DNA from: Ceratotherium simum simum
Lineage: Eukaryota > Chordata > Mammalia > Perissodactyla > Rhinocerotidae
Assembly: GCF_000283155.1 (NCBI RefSeq)
Contig: NW_004454171.1
Coordinates: 6,201,104 to 6,265,103, forward strand
DNA: 64,000 nucleotides
Direction of reading: 5' to 3'
Below the pieces are notes generated by a model, which saw nothing but the letters and a program-made list of their open reading frames with translations, was not told the DNA's origin and did no database searches. Of the stretch, positions 48,920 to 61,524 are shown one piece after another (within the stretch, counting starts at the first letter, position 1; each line of letters starts with the position of its first letter). Both the position numbers and the translations under genes were made by a program.

Positions 48920-49731
48920 AGAATATGTCTCTGCCTGAATGACGTTTTGGCCCCTACTCCCACTAACTAACCAAAGGAGTTTGGGATGGGACGCCTGTCC
49001 CCAGAATAGGCCATTACCATAGACTTCTCCAGTGTCTGAGTGGGTCTGTGCTAAGCCCATTCTTAGTTCTGGTTACCCTTTATGAGAGACATTTACATTT
49101 GAAAAGAAAATCTCCATCTGTACATGTATCTTCTTCCCTGTACCAGCAAGAAGGGGGGGATGGCCTTACCTAGAAACTTATCAGAACAGAAGATAAGGAC
49201 TTAAATCTGCATGATAAACTTACCCATTGTTAACCGTGCTGTTTAGGTAATATGCTATCTGACTCCCACTAGATTCCTATAGGTAACATCCCCCTGGAGT
49301 CGGGGTCACCATGGTAATGGATGTTTGAGCTATTTTTTCAGGAACTGAACCCCTTGTCCACTTCAGGCTGGACTGAGGCTACCAACCCATCAACTGGGCC
49401 CTTTTGACGGCAAAAGGTTGGATCTCCACCCTCAGGGCATGCTAATGCCGCCATTCTGTGAACCTGTGTGCTTGGAAGAGGCATGAAGTCTGACTACGCT
49501 TGCGCAGATCATCAGTTACCTCATCTCTCCTCACCTCCAATCATTTCAGACCACCTTGCCCCCTTCCCCATAAATACCCGAGTCCCTATTTTCAGAGAGG
49601 CGGATTTGAGACTTGTTCTCCCGTTTTCTTCACTTGGCTACCTTGTGATTAAACCCTCTTTCTCTGCAATCTCATCGTCTCGGTGATTGGCTTTCTGGAT
49701 GGCAGGAAAAACAGACCTGGTGCGGTAACAA
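48920..49731 (+). mobile_element. Class I endogenous retrovirus LTR
   Basis: The right end reads 'ggtgcggtaaca', matching the LTR terminus at 58019. Upstream are a TATA-like 'cataaataccc' (about 49569), a polyadenylation signal form 'attaaa' near 49650 and a U5-like 'tctcggtgattggctttctg', all in promoter-to-U5 order on the plus strand. The left border is uncertain; it could begin at 48639 ('tgtcacacagg'), but no matching flank was found. No gag, pol or env sequence is adjacent. Confidence 0.7.
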
Positions 49732-51380
49732 TCTTACCCTTCACTCCACTCCTTCCCTGAGCTTGAGCTTCACCTGAGGGCAGGTGGAATGGAGTCAAGG
49801 AGGGGGTAAGGGTGCCTGGATGTGAAAAGCTGACATCAGTGAGCAGGTGGGCTTTGGGTGTCAGTGTGCATTGGGACTGGGAAAGGACCACTGTCTGGGC
49901 GCTGAAAGGGAGAGTTTAGGGTTCAGAAGAGTGTGACAACCAAAGATCAAATAACAGGCTAGTGTATAGGTGGTTGAACAAAGATCTAGAGTAAGATCAG
50001 AGTATCAGTGAACTTGAGTATACCTGAACCAGAGTATAAGTGGTTGAACCAAAATCAAGGACTAGGTGGTTAGCATTGGCCAAGAACATATGGGGAGTCC
50101 AGAGAGTTAAGCAAATTCAGCCACAGGCAGAACCAATTATCTGAGTACAATGCATAAGCAAGTCTTGGTTAAAGACTTCATTATGTACTTCCTGCCAGAG
50201 CAGATGCTGGGTAGGGCCCAGGTCTAAAGTAATGAACAGTAGATGAACTACAGCTGGATGAGGTGAAGAGCCATGGGCTCATGGTAGAGTCTGATTATCC
50301 CCAGGGCACATGTGGGGTTGACACAGGAGTTAATATGCTCGGAGCATCTTGGTACAATGAAGAGTTCTTTCTCTGGCTCTCAGAATGATTTCCCGATCGT
50401 TTTCCATGATTATTCCCTGGAGTCACCCTGACTATCCTCAGCGGGACAGCTAAGTTCCAGATGTAGAAACAACCCTGGATATGTTTTCACCTAATGTTGT
50501 TGAACACAATAAAAGATCATGACAACCTGAAACAAAAATGAAACTTTCTTGAAGGGACGGCCACCCCACCTCCACACACGCAGCTGGAGTTTCCTGCTAA
50601 CGTGATCCTTGAGTATCTGGAGGTCCTGGCCAACTGACAAAACAATTTGCTCATGATGGTGGCTTAATGACAAAGAGGAAATCTCTTATGGACTGCTGGG
50701 GCAGCAAAAAGTGTCCAAAGAACACAGCTTTGTGTTATCACAGCCACAGGGAACCACGGGACTAAGGATGCCTTTATTTTCCACTGTGAATGTTCCAAAG
50801 ATGACAAGCTCTGCAGGAAATCCTGGGTCCTATATATATTTCCACTGCTGGTCCTATTCAGGCCTAATCGAGTCCTACATCATCAATGAGCTTATCCACA
50901 ATGGAAAAGAAGAAAAACAAAACTCAGGTTGCAAAACCCTGCACACAACTTGCTTTTGACAGCATTTCCCAGGGCTCTCCAGGAGATAGGAAGCTACGGA
51001 AATGTTTGTAAAAGCAGCAGCAGGGCACAGAGCTAGCAGGAAGCTTAGTGTCTCAGGGATTGTTTTCTTCATAGCTTGGTCTAGTTCATTTTGGTTACCT
51101 CTTTTGTCCGATCAAAAGGTAAAGTTTTTGGTCTATAGGTCATTCGTCTTTTAGAGGTTGAAGATAAAGTACGCAGTGTACCCATACTGCACAATTGAGT
51201 ATTTTCTAATCTCCTATGATATAAACTAAATTCATAAGCAAAAAATCATCAAAGGCTTATTCATTTCACACCAGACCAGAATAACTTCCATGACTTTATT
51301 AATAATTTTATTGATATTATCCACTTTTGCCTGATGGGATGTTCACTCCCTTGAATACATCACATAATATAAGTCTCCAT
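49732..51380. other. Noncoding sequence, nothing recognised
   Basis: May hold more decayed LTR or repeat material (49900-50450), not assigned. The 82-codon frame at 50711-50959 plus is not recognised. Confidence 0.35.
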
Positions 51381-51384
51381 CTTA

Positions 51385-51645
51385 GCAGATTCTTCCAGAG
51401 AGAGAGATTCTCCTGCTGGCCTTGAAGAAGTGAGATGCCATGTTGTGAGGGGGTCACATGGCGGGGGACTGTGGGCAGCTTCTAGAAGTGAGAGCAGCCT
51501 CCAGCTGACAGCCAACGAGAAAACAGAGACCTCAGTCCTACAACCTCGAAGAACCGAACTCTGTGTGGGCTTGGAAGAATAGCCAGAGCTCCAGAAAGGA
51601 AAGTAGCCTGGCTGACGCCTGGGATACCTTCCTCTATTACAAACG
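51385..51645 (+). mobile_element. MaLR LTR fragment (MLT1-type)
   Basis: 'gattctcctgctggccttga', 'agatgccatgttgtgagggg', 'agcctccagctgacagccaa' and 'acctcagtcctacaacc' follow the 3' half of an MLT1-class LTR. Confidence 0.7.
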
Positions 51646-51679
51646 CAGCAAGGAGCCACCTTCTACACACATGCAAGTG

Positions 51680-52525
51680 TTTCTGAAGGGCATATTGTAC
51701 AAAGTGGATTTTGTTAATAAATAATGCCAAATTGCCCTTCATGGCTGTATCAATTTATACTCCCACCATGACCAACCATGTCTGAGAATGCCCAACCATG
51801 ACCCCTCACCAGCACTTGCTATGAAGATGTCTCTGATTACTAATGACGTGGAGCATCCTTTCATATATTTATTGGCCACTTGGTTTCCCTCTTCTGTGAA
51901 AGGCTTTTTACATTTTTTGTACATTTTTCTATTGGATTATTTAACTTTTTTTATTGATTCATAGAAGTTCTTATAAATTCTGAATATTAATCCTTTTTCT
52001 ATTGTATATGTTGCAAATATACATTATTTGCATATCAAAATCTATAGAAAATTTTTTTCCTAAAATTTATGCATGGTCTTTTTCGTCATGCAGAAATTTT
52101 TAATTATTTATATGTAGTCAAATTTATTAAATTTTATGTGTTTTGATTTTGTGTTTCTTTTAAAGCCTTTCTACTCGAAGATTATAAAAATATTCTCCTG
52201 GGGCCGGCCCAGTGGCGTAGTGGTTAAGTTCATGCTCTCCCCTTCGGCAGCCTGGGGTTCACAGGTTCGGATCCCAGGTGCAGACCTACACAGTGCTTAT
52301 CAAGCCATGCTGTGGCAGCGTCCTATATAAAGTAGAGGAAGATGGGCATGGATGTTAGCCCAGGGCCAATCTTCCTCAGCAAAAAAGAGAAGGATTGGCA
52401 ACAGATCTTAGCTCAGGGCTGATTTCCTAAAAAAAAAAAAGAGTCTCCTATGTTTTCTTACAGTATTTTTAGAATTTTGTTCTTATATTTTTACTTTCAT
52501 CCCGTCTGGAATTTCTTTTGAGTCA
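51680..52525 (-). mobile_element. LINE-1 ORF2 3' part, interrupted by an ERE
   Basis: Reverse complement of old L1 text: 'gccaaattgcccttcatggc', 'ttactaatgacgtggagcat', 'aattctgaatattaatcctt', then after the ERE 'cctatgttttcttacagtat' and 'tttactttcatcccgtctgg'. The ERE at 52201-52440 splits it, so the element spans more than its own length. Confidence 0.85.
52201..52440 (+). mobile_element. ERE-type SINE inserted in L1
   Basis: Head 'gggccggcccagtggcgtag' with A-box-like 'tagtggttaagttc' and B-box-like 'ggttcggatccc', then 'ccatgctgtggcagcgtcct', 'agctcagggctgatttcc' and a poly-A tail. Flanks 'attctcctg' and 'agtctccta' form an imperfect target duplication. Confidence 0.97.
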
Positions 52526-52724
52526 TCCACTCTTCCACCCACCCCAATCTGGTGTCCACCCTCACCATTCACCTGATATTGCTTTGGGCAAGGTCTCCAG
52601 AAATTTCTAGGTTGCTGAATCAAAAAGACAATTCTGTGGCCTTGTTTTATTTGACTGCTCAGCAGCATTTGTAGGAGTTGAGCACACTTTTTAAAAAAAA
52701 TATGTCCCTCTTTTGGCCTCCGGG

Positions 52725-53500
52725 ACAACATACTTTCCTCACTTTCCCTCCATCTCACTGGCCTTCCTCGGTCTCCTTTATTGGATCATCTTCCTCTTCC
52801 CAATCTCGAAATACTGGTATTTCTCAAGGTTCAGTTCTGAGCCGTCTTCTCTGTCTCTCCCTTGGGGACCCAAGCTTCGTATAATGATTCCTTAATTACC
52901 TCTGCAGCCTCGAGGTCTTTCCTGAGTTGCAGCCTCGTGTATTTGGATGCTCGCCTGATATTTCTCTTTGGATAACCCACAGCCATCTCAAACTTCACAG
53001 GTTTAAGACTGAACTCTAGATTCTCATCCTCTATTCCAAACCTGTTATCTCTCTATACTTCACCACAATCCATACCTTTGGCTCAAATCAGACCCCCAGG
53101 CACCATCCTTGGTTTTTCCGTTTCCTCTACCACCATAGCCAGTCCATCAGCAAATTCTATCAACTGTATCTACAAATATATCTTGATTCGATCCGCTATC
53201 CTTCACCTCCACTACCACCACCCTCACCCAGGCCAATACTGCCTCTCAGGCATGCTTCTGCGTTAGCTTCCCTGTTCCAGTGTCTCTCCACATAGGAGTG
53301 GTCTCCTTTTAGAAAGCAGGTCATTATAGTCCCTGCTTTAAACATTTCAGTGGCTTCTCATTGTACTTAGAACAATCCAAACTTCTTTCCAGGGTCTCTA
53401 AGACCTCGAGTGCCCTGGACTCACTCTCCACACTCGTCTCAGGCCACCCTTCACCTTGCTCATGGATCCTCCTTCAGATCTTTGAACAAACCCAGATCTT
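52725..53500 (+). mobile_element. LINE-2 ORF2 and 3' region
   Basis: Long run in L2 order: 'ctcactttccctccatctca', 'ttctcaaggttcagttctga', 'cagccatctcaaacttcaca', 'gccagtccatcagcaaattc', 'cttcacctccactaccacca', 'acatttcagtggcttctcat'. Frames are broken; dead copy. Confidence 0.85.
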
Positions 53501-53516
53501 CACCACTTCAGGGCTG

Positions 53517-53600
53517 TATTAGTTTCCTAGTACCAGAAACTTGGTGGCTTAAAACAACAGAAATTTATTCTCTCATAGTTCCAGAAATCCAAAACCAAGT
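53517..53600 (-). mobile_element. MaLR LTR end fragment (MLT1-type)
   Basis: 'tattagtttcctagtaccag' then 'ttggtggcttaaaacaacag' and 'aaatttattctctcatagtt' is the reversed end of an MLT1-class LTR. Confidence 0.8.
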
Positions 53601-55654
53601 ATTTTACAGATGAGAAACTGGGGTTTAGAAAAGGTCACACAGCTTAAAGAACCATTCCCTGTTTCCTGCCCTCAAAACTAAATAAGATACTTTTTTATAA
53701 CAGTAAATCACTTTACAAGGACAAAGACCAGAGAAAATATTTGTCATATAGAGTCATTCAGTGAAGCAACTAGACCATAACCAGATCAGACAGGCTCTAT
53801 TACTGAGGACCAGGTTATGGAAATAACTGTAATGCCACGTCTGTGGATTTGTTATGTTTACGTTTATACAAAAGGAGAATTAGAGATCTAGAAGATAGGG
53901 CTGATCCATATGTATCGTCTTGTATAAGGAGGATTTCCTTAGACATGTTTGAACATCCAGTTCTGTGTTTCATTCTGAGCTTTGTCTGCCCCCAAGGCTT
54001 TTAAATCGACCAAAGAGAGGGATTATAACTCTTTATGACTCTGCCTATAAAACACCGCAGGCTTGACCTTCCTGCCAGCGAAGTGCCTCCGCATTTGCAC
54101 TTCAGTCTCCCTGCAGCTGCTTTGAAAGGGTTGCTTTTCTTCTTGGAGCCTTTGGGGATCTGGGCAAACACGCTCTGGAGTTATCTCCACTTAAGCAGAT
54201 AATTCAAGGATTAACTTATCTTGGTAAACACAGTGATCCTAGAAGGACAGCCAGTCACCTCCCAGGAGAATTGCAAAACCTCAAGGGAGGCAGAGAGGCC
54301 ATTCCAGGCCTCCCACCTCCAGTAAACAGCACAAAGCTGGAGCCTCCTGGAGAGGTTTTGTTTTACCCGCAACCACCACACTGCCATTGTGCACACAGAG
54401 GAGTTAAGCAGGGAGGGCTCTTCGGGAGCCGTTTCTGCTTTCCCTGGCAGCAGAAGAGTTGGAGTTGGCGATACGTTCACCATGGGTACCTGGAAAACAT
54501 GACTCCATGGTTTCCTACAGTCCCCGCCCACCCTCACCACTCACCCTTCTAGAGGAAAAGTGACTCCACCTGCTGTGGCTGGCACTGCTGGGAGCCACGC
54601 AAAGGTTTCTGTCCTACGCCAGTCTTCCAAACGCTTTGTGAGCAGCTGGTGGCCAAGACTTTCATCTGCTTTTTAGACTTTTCATCTTCACACTTCTGTC
54701 TCCTCCTACCTTCTGCCTGGCCTCTGGCCCTAAGGACTAGATCAAAGATTCCTACTGGTTCCATGGTGGACCCTTCATACACAGTAAAAGAGTTCAGTGG
54801 GTGTGGGGAATTTTAGTTCAAGAAAATTAGACGTTTCTTTACTATAGGGCTTCTCTGAGCTTCCAACAGGTTAAAATTTATATTGTACATCTCCAAGAGA
54901 AGGGTATGGTACACAGGATTTCCCAAACATATGTGTTTACAGCACACCCATTATCTTGCAGTCTAATGGTGATGCACAAAACACAATTTGGGAAACCCTG
55001 CACTGCACTTCTGTGCTCAGAAGAGTGGGAAGAGTACAATATTGACTCCATGTCTGTATGTGCTAAGAGCTGTCCGTGCCGTTTGCTGGCATCGCCATTT
55101 GCATGGACAGCCTCTCAACAACTCTGCAAGGTGCGTATCATCAATGCCACTCCTTAGATTTGAGATGATGTCATTTGCAGCCACATTAAGTCCAAACACT
55201 AGAAGCATCCAGACAATAAAACTGCCCCAAAAGGATATTTTTATGATCATCCATCTAAAAAATCAGGCCATTGTACTCAGCGAGGAACAATCTGCCGTGG
55301 TGTGTGGTGCGTGGCAGTGGTGTGCTCTGCCCGCTGGGCTGAACCACTAGTCAGTGAGGTCATGATGGCCTTGGCCATGAGATAAGGACAGGGTGGGGGC
55401 GGGGGCACCCATGGACGCATCACAAATGACTCAGTCAGAAGACACTTTGTGCTGGGAAAATCTCAGAAATTCATGGAACAAAGGTCATTTGCAGATTCCC
55501 AGGCAGAAGGAGAAATTCCAGACAGAAAGGAGCGGCCAGAGCCAACCAGTGCTCTTAGGGGCCATGAACCTATTTGCAATGTGAAAAGAAAGAGGCATGC
55601 AGATGAATCTCTGGATTTTGGAAAGAGAATTGATAAGCAGTATTATTGCTTTTT
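53601..55654. other. Noncoding sequence, nothing recognised
   Basis: Frames at 54211-54552 occur on both strands; no domain. A small MIR-like piece near 53604-53645 ('acagatgagaaactgggg') may be present. Confidence 0.4.
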
Positions 55655-56540
55655 AAGCTTTTCATTTTAGAATAGTTTTAGATTTCCAGAAAAGTTGCAG
55701 AGATAGTACATGCCCCCATACACTCACACCACGTTTACCCAATTATAACTTGTTACAATTAATGAGCGAGTATTGTTATGTCATTCACTCAAGTCCATGT
55801 TTGAGTCAGATTTCTTTAATTTTTACCATCTTCTCTTTCTGTCCCCGGATCTCACCCAGGACACCACATCACATCTAGTCGTCTTGTCTCCTTAGACTCC
55901 TCTTGACTATGACAGTTTCTCAGACTTTTCTTGTTTTTAATGATCTTGACAGTTTTGAGGAGTACAGGTCAAGTATTTCAAAGAAAGTTCTTCTATGTGG
56001 GTTTGTCCGATGTTTTTCTCACGGTTAGACAGGGGTTATGGATTTTGGGAGGAAGACCACAGAGATTAAGTGCCATTCTCATCACATCACATCAAGGGCA
56101 CACACTGTCAACATGGTTTATGGAGTTGTTGACCTTCATCTCCTGGCTGAGGTTGTGTTTATCAGATTTCTCCTCGTAAAGTTACTCGTGCAGTCTCCCC
56201 CTTCCATACTGTACTCCTAGAAGGAAAGCACTATGCATGACCCACACTTAAGGGGTGGGAATTATTCTCCACCTCCTTAAGAAGGGAGTATCTACAGAAG
56301 TTATTTGGAATTCTTCCACATGCGAGAAGCATCTATTCTCCTCCATTTTAAAAAATGTATTCAATTATTAATTTATATCAGGATAGACTCATGGATATTT
56401 AATTATACTTTGTACGAATATGTGTAAATTACACTATGTTATTTATTTTGTTGCTCAAATTATTCCAGCTTTGGTCATTGGGAGCTTTTTCGGTTGGCTC
56501 CTGTGTGCCTTAGATGTGCCCCCATTGGTATGTTTGTGTG
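55655..56540 (-). mobile_element. LINE-1 3' UTR region (L1M4/L1ME type)
   Basis: Recognised from its characteristic text: 'gatttccagaaaagttgcag', 'acaccacatcacatctagtc', 'ttaatgatcttgacagtttt', 'acaggggttatggattttgg', 'ggtgggaattattctccacc', 'gatagactcatggatattta', 'ctttggtcattgggagcttt'. Orientation is inferred from the T-rich left end. Confidence 0.8.
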
Positions 56541-57500
56541 GGGGGAGTTGTTTGTTTATTTTGGGGGGGTTGTTTGTTTTGCTTTGTTTTGAGCCAGTCC
56601 TTGCTTTTTAGCACTACATAATGCTCTAGGCTCATCTTGCATATTCCCTGTCCCAGCCCTTTCTAGAAACAGCCATTTCTCCAAGAAACTCTGTTCTTTC
56701 CTATTGGAGCATGGTATTAGAAAGCAAGACTAGATCTTGGTTAGGGGTACTTGCTGTTAATAAGGAGACATATCTTCTAGGCCCTCCCCATAGACAGAGC
56801 AAAGAAATGCATATGTGTATACTAACCTGTGTATGTAACCATCTGTGTCTAAATTAAGCTAAACCTGAGTTCATACCGATGTCTCCACCTCTATCTAATT
56901 CAGTCCTACATGGATTATTCTAGCCTTCTCTTCCTGCTTGTCTGTAACCTTACAATCCAACAGTGAGAAACCTGGCTCCCGTCATCTGCCATACATTTAC
57001 ATCGTAGTTCAATTCCAGTTTACACGGCTAGTGGTTTCAGGATTCTTAACCCATAGCCCATGGGAGACAACTTTACCAACTAGTGCACAGGCCTTGTGAA
57101 CAGTTCCTTTTGCCTTTGGTCTTCCAATGTTACTTGATCAGCACCTTTCCTCTCCTCCCCTCCTGGGAGGGTACGTCATACGTTTGTAGAACAGTTAGAT
57201 TCCTTTGTCACAGTCTGCATTCCATCTGGGGAGCCTCTGATCTCCTAAACGATTTTTTAAAATTTGCCTATACGGAGGTTAGCTCTGGCTGTAAAGTTCT
57301 ACGTGTTTGACAAGTGCAGAGTGTAACGTGTCCACCATTACAGAACAGGTTCACTGTTCTAAAAAGTTCTCTGTGCTTCATCTATTCTACCCTCCTCTTG
57401 TATTTCTGTTTTCTTCCATTTTCAAGTAAGCATATATTTTAGATGACTACCAAATAATGACTTATATGTAATATGATCTTTAATTATTTTCCATAATGTA
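56541..57500. other. Noncoding sequence, nothing recognised
   Basis: The left end probably still belongs to the L1 fragment, and the rest may too ('caagaaactctgttc'). No gene recognised. Confidence 0.35.
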
Positions 57501-57504
57501 GTTA

Positions 57505-58019
57505 TGTCACTGGTGTATACACCCTAAGCAATTAGAAGGAAGTTTAAAGGTGCTTAACACTTCCTCAAGGTTGTTTTTCAGAGCTGTTTTGGGGAGAGGT
57601 ACCAGTATCAACTGGCCTGAACAAGATGGAGCCCCACTGCAAGGGCAGTGCTCGCACAGACGACCCGGAGATGAACAAGAGATGCCCTCTGCCTCATTTT
57701 AATACTAAGATCTCTGCCCAAGGAGGAGCCTAGGCCTTATTAGCATAACATGCGAGGTATGTGAGAGCATGATTTCAGCCGGCACCTATGCAAGCTGATA
57801 CCCACCTCTACACATGATGACAAACTTCTCTTCTAAATATTCATTCCCCACCCGAAATAGAAGACACCTGCTTCCCTTTGTTCGGAGAGCCACGACTTGG
57901 GAAATGATTCCGTGTTGTCTCCTATTCGCTGCAAATATACTTTGCTTTGTATGACAACTGCTTCTGGTGGAGAGTGATTTTAATTCGCCAGGAAGCAAAC
58001 CCTCTTTGGTTTGGTAACA
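57505..58019 (+). mobile_element. Solo LTR of a class I endogenous retrovirus
   Basis: Starts 'tgtcactggtg' and ends 'tttggtaaca', so it has TG...CA ends with a short inverted match (TGTCAC / GTAACA). The four bases 'gtta' flank it on both sides (57501-57504 and 58020-58023), as expected for gammaretrovirus-like integration. 515 bp, with no viral coding sequence beside it, which fits recombination between two LTRs. The orientation is inferred from the U5-like right end. Confidence 0.75.
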
Positions 58020-58023
58020 GTTA

Positions 58024-58386
58024 TAATAGATAAAAGGTTTTTTAGATTAATATTATTACAAAATATATTTATTTTATACTATAACTCACATAACATATTA
58101 GTACAATAACTTGTTGGCTAAAACTTTTTCTTTTAGATCATTGTGCTCTTTCAGAGTAGAGAAAGCGAAATTCCAGAAATTACACTACTCTACAAGAGGT
58201 CAGGGCCTGACCACGCCCAGGAAACAATCAATACTGTAGCAAGTGGCAGAGCCAGTGTTTAAACATGGACCCAACTTTCCACTGTACCAAGTGGCCTTTT
58301 AGAATTTTTATAAGTCTGGGGGTTTGAAAACTTAACAAAGACTTTCTTTTTGCCCGCAACCAACTCTTGCGCCACCCCATATTTTT
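58024..58386. other. AT-rich noncoding sequence
   Basis: Nothing recognised except a diverged MIR-like piece near 58200-58300. Confidence 0.35.
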
Positions 58387-58636
58387 GTGTGTGTGTGTGT
58401 GAGGAGGACTAGCCCTGAGCTAACATCCGATGCCAATCCTCTCCTTTTTTTTCTTGAGGAAGATTGGCCCTGAGCTAACATCTGTGCCCATCTTCCTCTA
58501 CTTTATATGGGACACCGCCACAGCATGGCTTGACAAGCGGTGCGTCGGTGTGTGCCCGGGATCCGAACCTGCGAACTCCAGGCCGCCGAAGTGGAGCGCG
58601 TGCACTTAACTGCTTGCACCATCAGGCCTGCCCCCA
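58387..58636 (-). mobile_element. ERE-type SINE, minus strand, with target-site duplication
   Basis: Reverse-complement ERE: a GT-rich remnant at the tail side, 'agctaacatccgatgccaat', 'cgccacagcatggcttgaca', 'gatccgaacctgcgaac' and the head 'caccatcaggcctgccccc'. Flanks 'caccccatattttt' (58373-58386) and 'cactccatattttt' (58637-58650) match at 13 of 14 bases. Confidence 0.95.
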
Positions 58637-58650
58637 CACTCCATATTTTT

Positions 58651-60685
58651 AAAAGTCTAAATCACATTTATTTACAAACCCAAAGTTTTGCAACTAAGGC
58701 ATCAGTGTGCCCTCTTTGCAGCCAAGATTAGAGCGGAATGCAAAGGATAATTTATTTACCCCATGCTCATAGTGAATTGCCATTTTTCATTGACTACAGC
58801 TTTATGATCTCAAGAGCGAATCTTATGGAAGTAAAACTTTTACGACTTACATTAATTCAATGTCCTCGGCTGTCATGTTGCTCAACTTGCCGTCAAGACA
58901 CAGAAGTATATTTTTAGGATATTTCTAAGGGCAGCAGTGTGAGGACTTATCAGATAAAATTTAAAGCAAGACTTCCCGAGAAACTAAAGCAAGTGGATTC
59001 TGTTACACACACACCCATACTGCTTTGTATGTAAAAAGAATAGGAGATAAGTTCTCTGGGAACTAGCCACATCCCACGATGTCCTTTTGTATGCGTATCA
59101 TGATTTTTAGGCCTGAATGTCTTCTTTTGGTGTCACTTCAGGCTCCCCTGGGCATGGCAAAAGGAAAACCATGATACATTAGAAAGGAAGGAAGGAAACC
59201 AGGAGGGAGGAAGGGAGTGAATGGGTAGAGGAAGGGAGGTAATGATGGAAAAAGTGAAAGGAAAGGAGAAAGGAAGAGAAGAGAGAAAGGATAAGGAAAG
59301 ACAGAGAGAAGAACGATATTTCTGGAATACTTATGTTTCAGGTAACGGCCAGCAATCTCACCTACATTTTCTCTTATTCCTCACGGCAGCATGACTAAGA
59401 GGATGACTGAAGGGACATCAGTGATGCCAGAAAAGGGTGGGGAAAAAACTGATGGAGAAAATCAGGTAAAAAGTTGTCCCTTAAGTGAAGAAGCCAGGAG
59501 CAAGACCCTCATCAGGCGACAAATTGTTTCTCCCAATGTCACCTTTTTTTTAATTACCTGATTGAAATTTGTGCCTCTAACATATTCTCTGATCATAGAT
59601 AATAAATGTGTAACTTTATTCTTGTATTATTAGTCACTAACTCTGAACGATACCCAGGGCCCCAGGCTCTTTTGCCTCTACAGGCCCTTCCTCCATTGAA
59701 AAAATTTATATTTTATGACTATGCTGGTATAAAGACGAATATATTAATATTATCTATTTGAACATCTTCTTTGGCCTAAAAGTTAATTTTTTTGTTCTGG
59801 TTTTAAATGAAATTAAGACATTTTTGTGGGTCCCTGAAAGTATTGTGGGCTCTTGGCACCGTCGCCACTGGGCCAAATAAGTGAGTTGGCCCCGACAATA
59901 CCCTTTGTCACTTGATTGGTATAGCTCACCTACGTCACCACGTGGCTCCTGAGTCCTGAATCCTGGGTGCAGGGTCGATGCTATGGTGACCAGGGTGTGA
60001 TCTGGCCAGTCGTTGAATTCATTTGCTCTACATTTACATGGTCTTTTCTTAAATATCAGCCGAAAATATGTGCACATCTATATTGTAAAGATTACAAAAG
60101 CAGCACCTGTGTGACTAAAGAGAGGCTGAGTTTACTCAGAAAGATGAGTTTTGCACATGGTTGTTGTAGCCAAGCTCCATCCTGTGCATATTTCCGTCCC
60201 ATAGAAGCAACTGCCTGGAGGGGAGCAAAGCGGCCTGGAGAAGATAAGTTATCAGAGCAGAGATTTGTCACTCTTTTCTCTGAAGATTCTAAGGGCATGG
60301 CATTTAAGAAAAAAAAAACGAAAAGATAAGGTAAGATAAGACAAAAGAAAAAGCAAATTCCAAAGGCTTTCCTTTTCTTCTTGAGAATTAGATACTGTCC
60401 CTAGAGTCTTTCATAACTTTTAGTATTTGTTATTATGACAGCCTTCAGAATAAAATAAAGCGTTTGTTTACCAAACTGATCTATCATCAAAATATACTTG
60501 ACATTTTTGTAAATCACATCGCTAGAGAAGTTCACAGAAGCAGCTCAGATGAGCTATTTTTTAAAGTAATGAACATCCTCTGTGTGGCTCTTCTATAGGC
60601 TGCGGGAGTGGACTGGCGAGTGTACAGCGGGTGCCCTTAAAAGTAGACACACCGGGAATTACAGCAGAAAAGTCATTAGACTGAT
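58651..60685. other. Noncoding sequence with a purine-rich tract
   Basis: About 59183-59320 is AAGG/GGGA-rich simple sequence. Frames at 59754-60329 lie on both strands and are not recognised. Confidence 0.45.
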
Positions 60686-60689
60686 CTTT

Positions 60690-61000
60690 GAGGTCTGAGC
60701 TCAAATATTCCTCCCTAGAAAAAGAACTTTCCTGATCACCCTACTGTTCTTTACACCACTTCTGCATTTTATTTTCTGGATAGTACATGCGATCATCAGA
60801 GATTACTGAGATATTTGTTGATGGGTGGCTGGTTCACTTGTTTGTTGTTTATCTTCCACGACTCAAATCTAAGCCCCATGAGAGCAGACACTTACATGTT
60901 TTGTTCCCTGCTGAATTTCCAGAACAGAATTTCCACTATTCCAGAATAGTGCCTGGCCCATATTTGTTGAACGAAGGATTGAACGAATCAGTGAATTCAA
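60690..61000 (+). mobile_element. L2 3' end
   Basis: 'tgaggtctgagctcaaatat', 'aactttcctgatcaccctac', 'gccccatgagagcagacact', 'tagtgcctggcccatatttg' and a terminal 'gaacgaaggattgaacg'. Confidence 0.85.
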
Positions 61001-61408
61001 AGTCTCCTCCAGAGACCATTGGAAACAGACCTCTGCATATTTCTGGGAACTAACAAGGAGTAGCACAGGTCACAGCACGTTAGAGCCGGAGGTCTGACCG
61101 CACTCATTCTCTCTACAGACGAAGACGATGTGATGTGGTGCCCTAGAGGAGTAAGGATTGCCTGTGGCAGAGCCACTCAGAGCGGCAGAGGCCCCAGCTG
61201 TTTCCAATTCCTGAGGCAGGCCTCAAACCACAATTTTAAAATAAAGGCACATGAAAATCAGACAGAGTACCAACCAAAGTCATCTTCTCTAAGATAAATA
61301 ACAGTCTGTCGACTCTCATGCAGCTGATATTAATCAAGGCAAGCCCATCCGGACACCAAAAGCAAATAAGCATGTCTCTCCTTTTGAGCTTGCAGGCCAA
61401 GCCAGTGA

Positions 61409-61418
61409 TCTCTCTCTC

Positions 61419-61452
<34 letters not shown>

Positions 61453-61467
61453 CCTCCCTCTCTCTCG
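61409..61467 (+). repeat. (CT)n microsatellite
   Basis: Long 'tctctctctct' run with few interruptions; source of a serine/leucine-rich artefact frame. Confidence 0.95.
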
Positions 61468-61524
61468 TTCCTTCTGTTGGCTCTGTGCTATCCCTTTCTC
61501 AAAGCTGGTAAAAATGAAAAGAGC

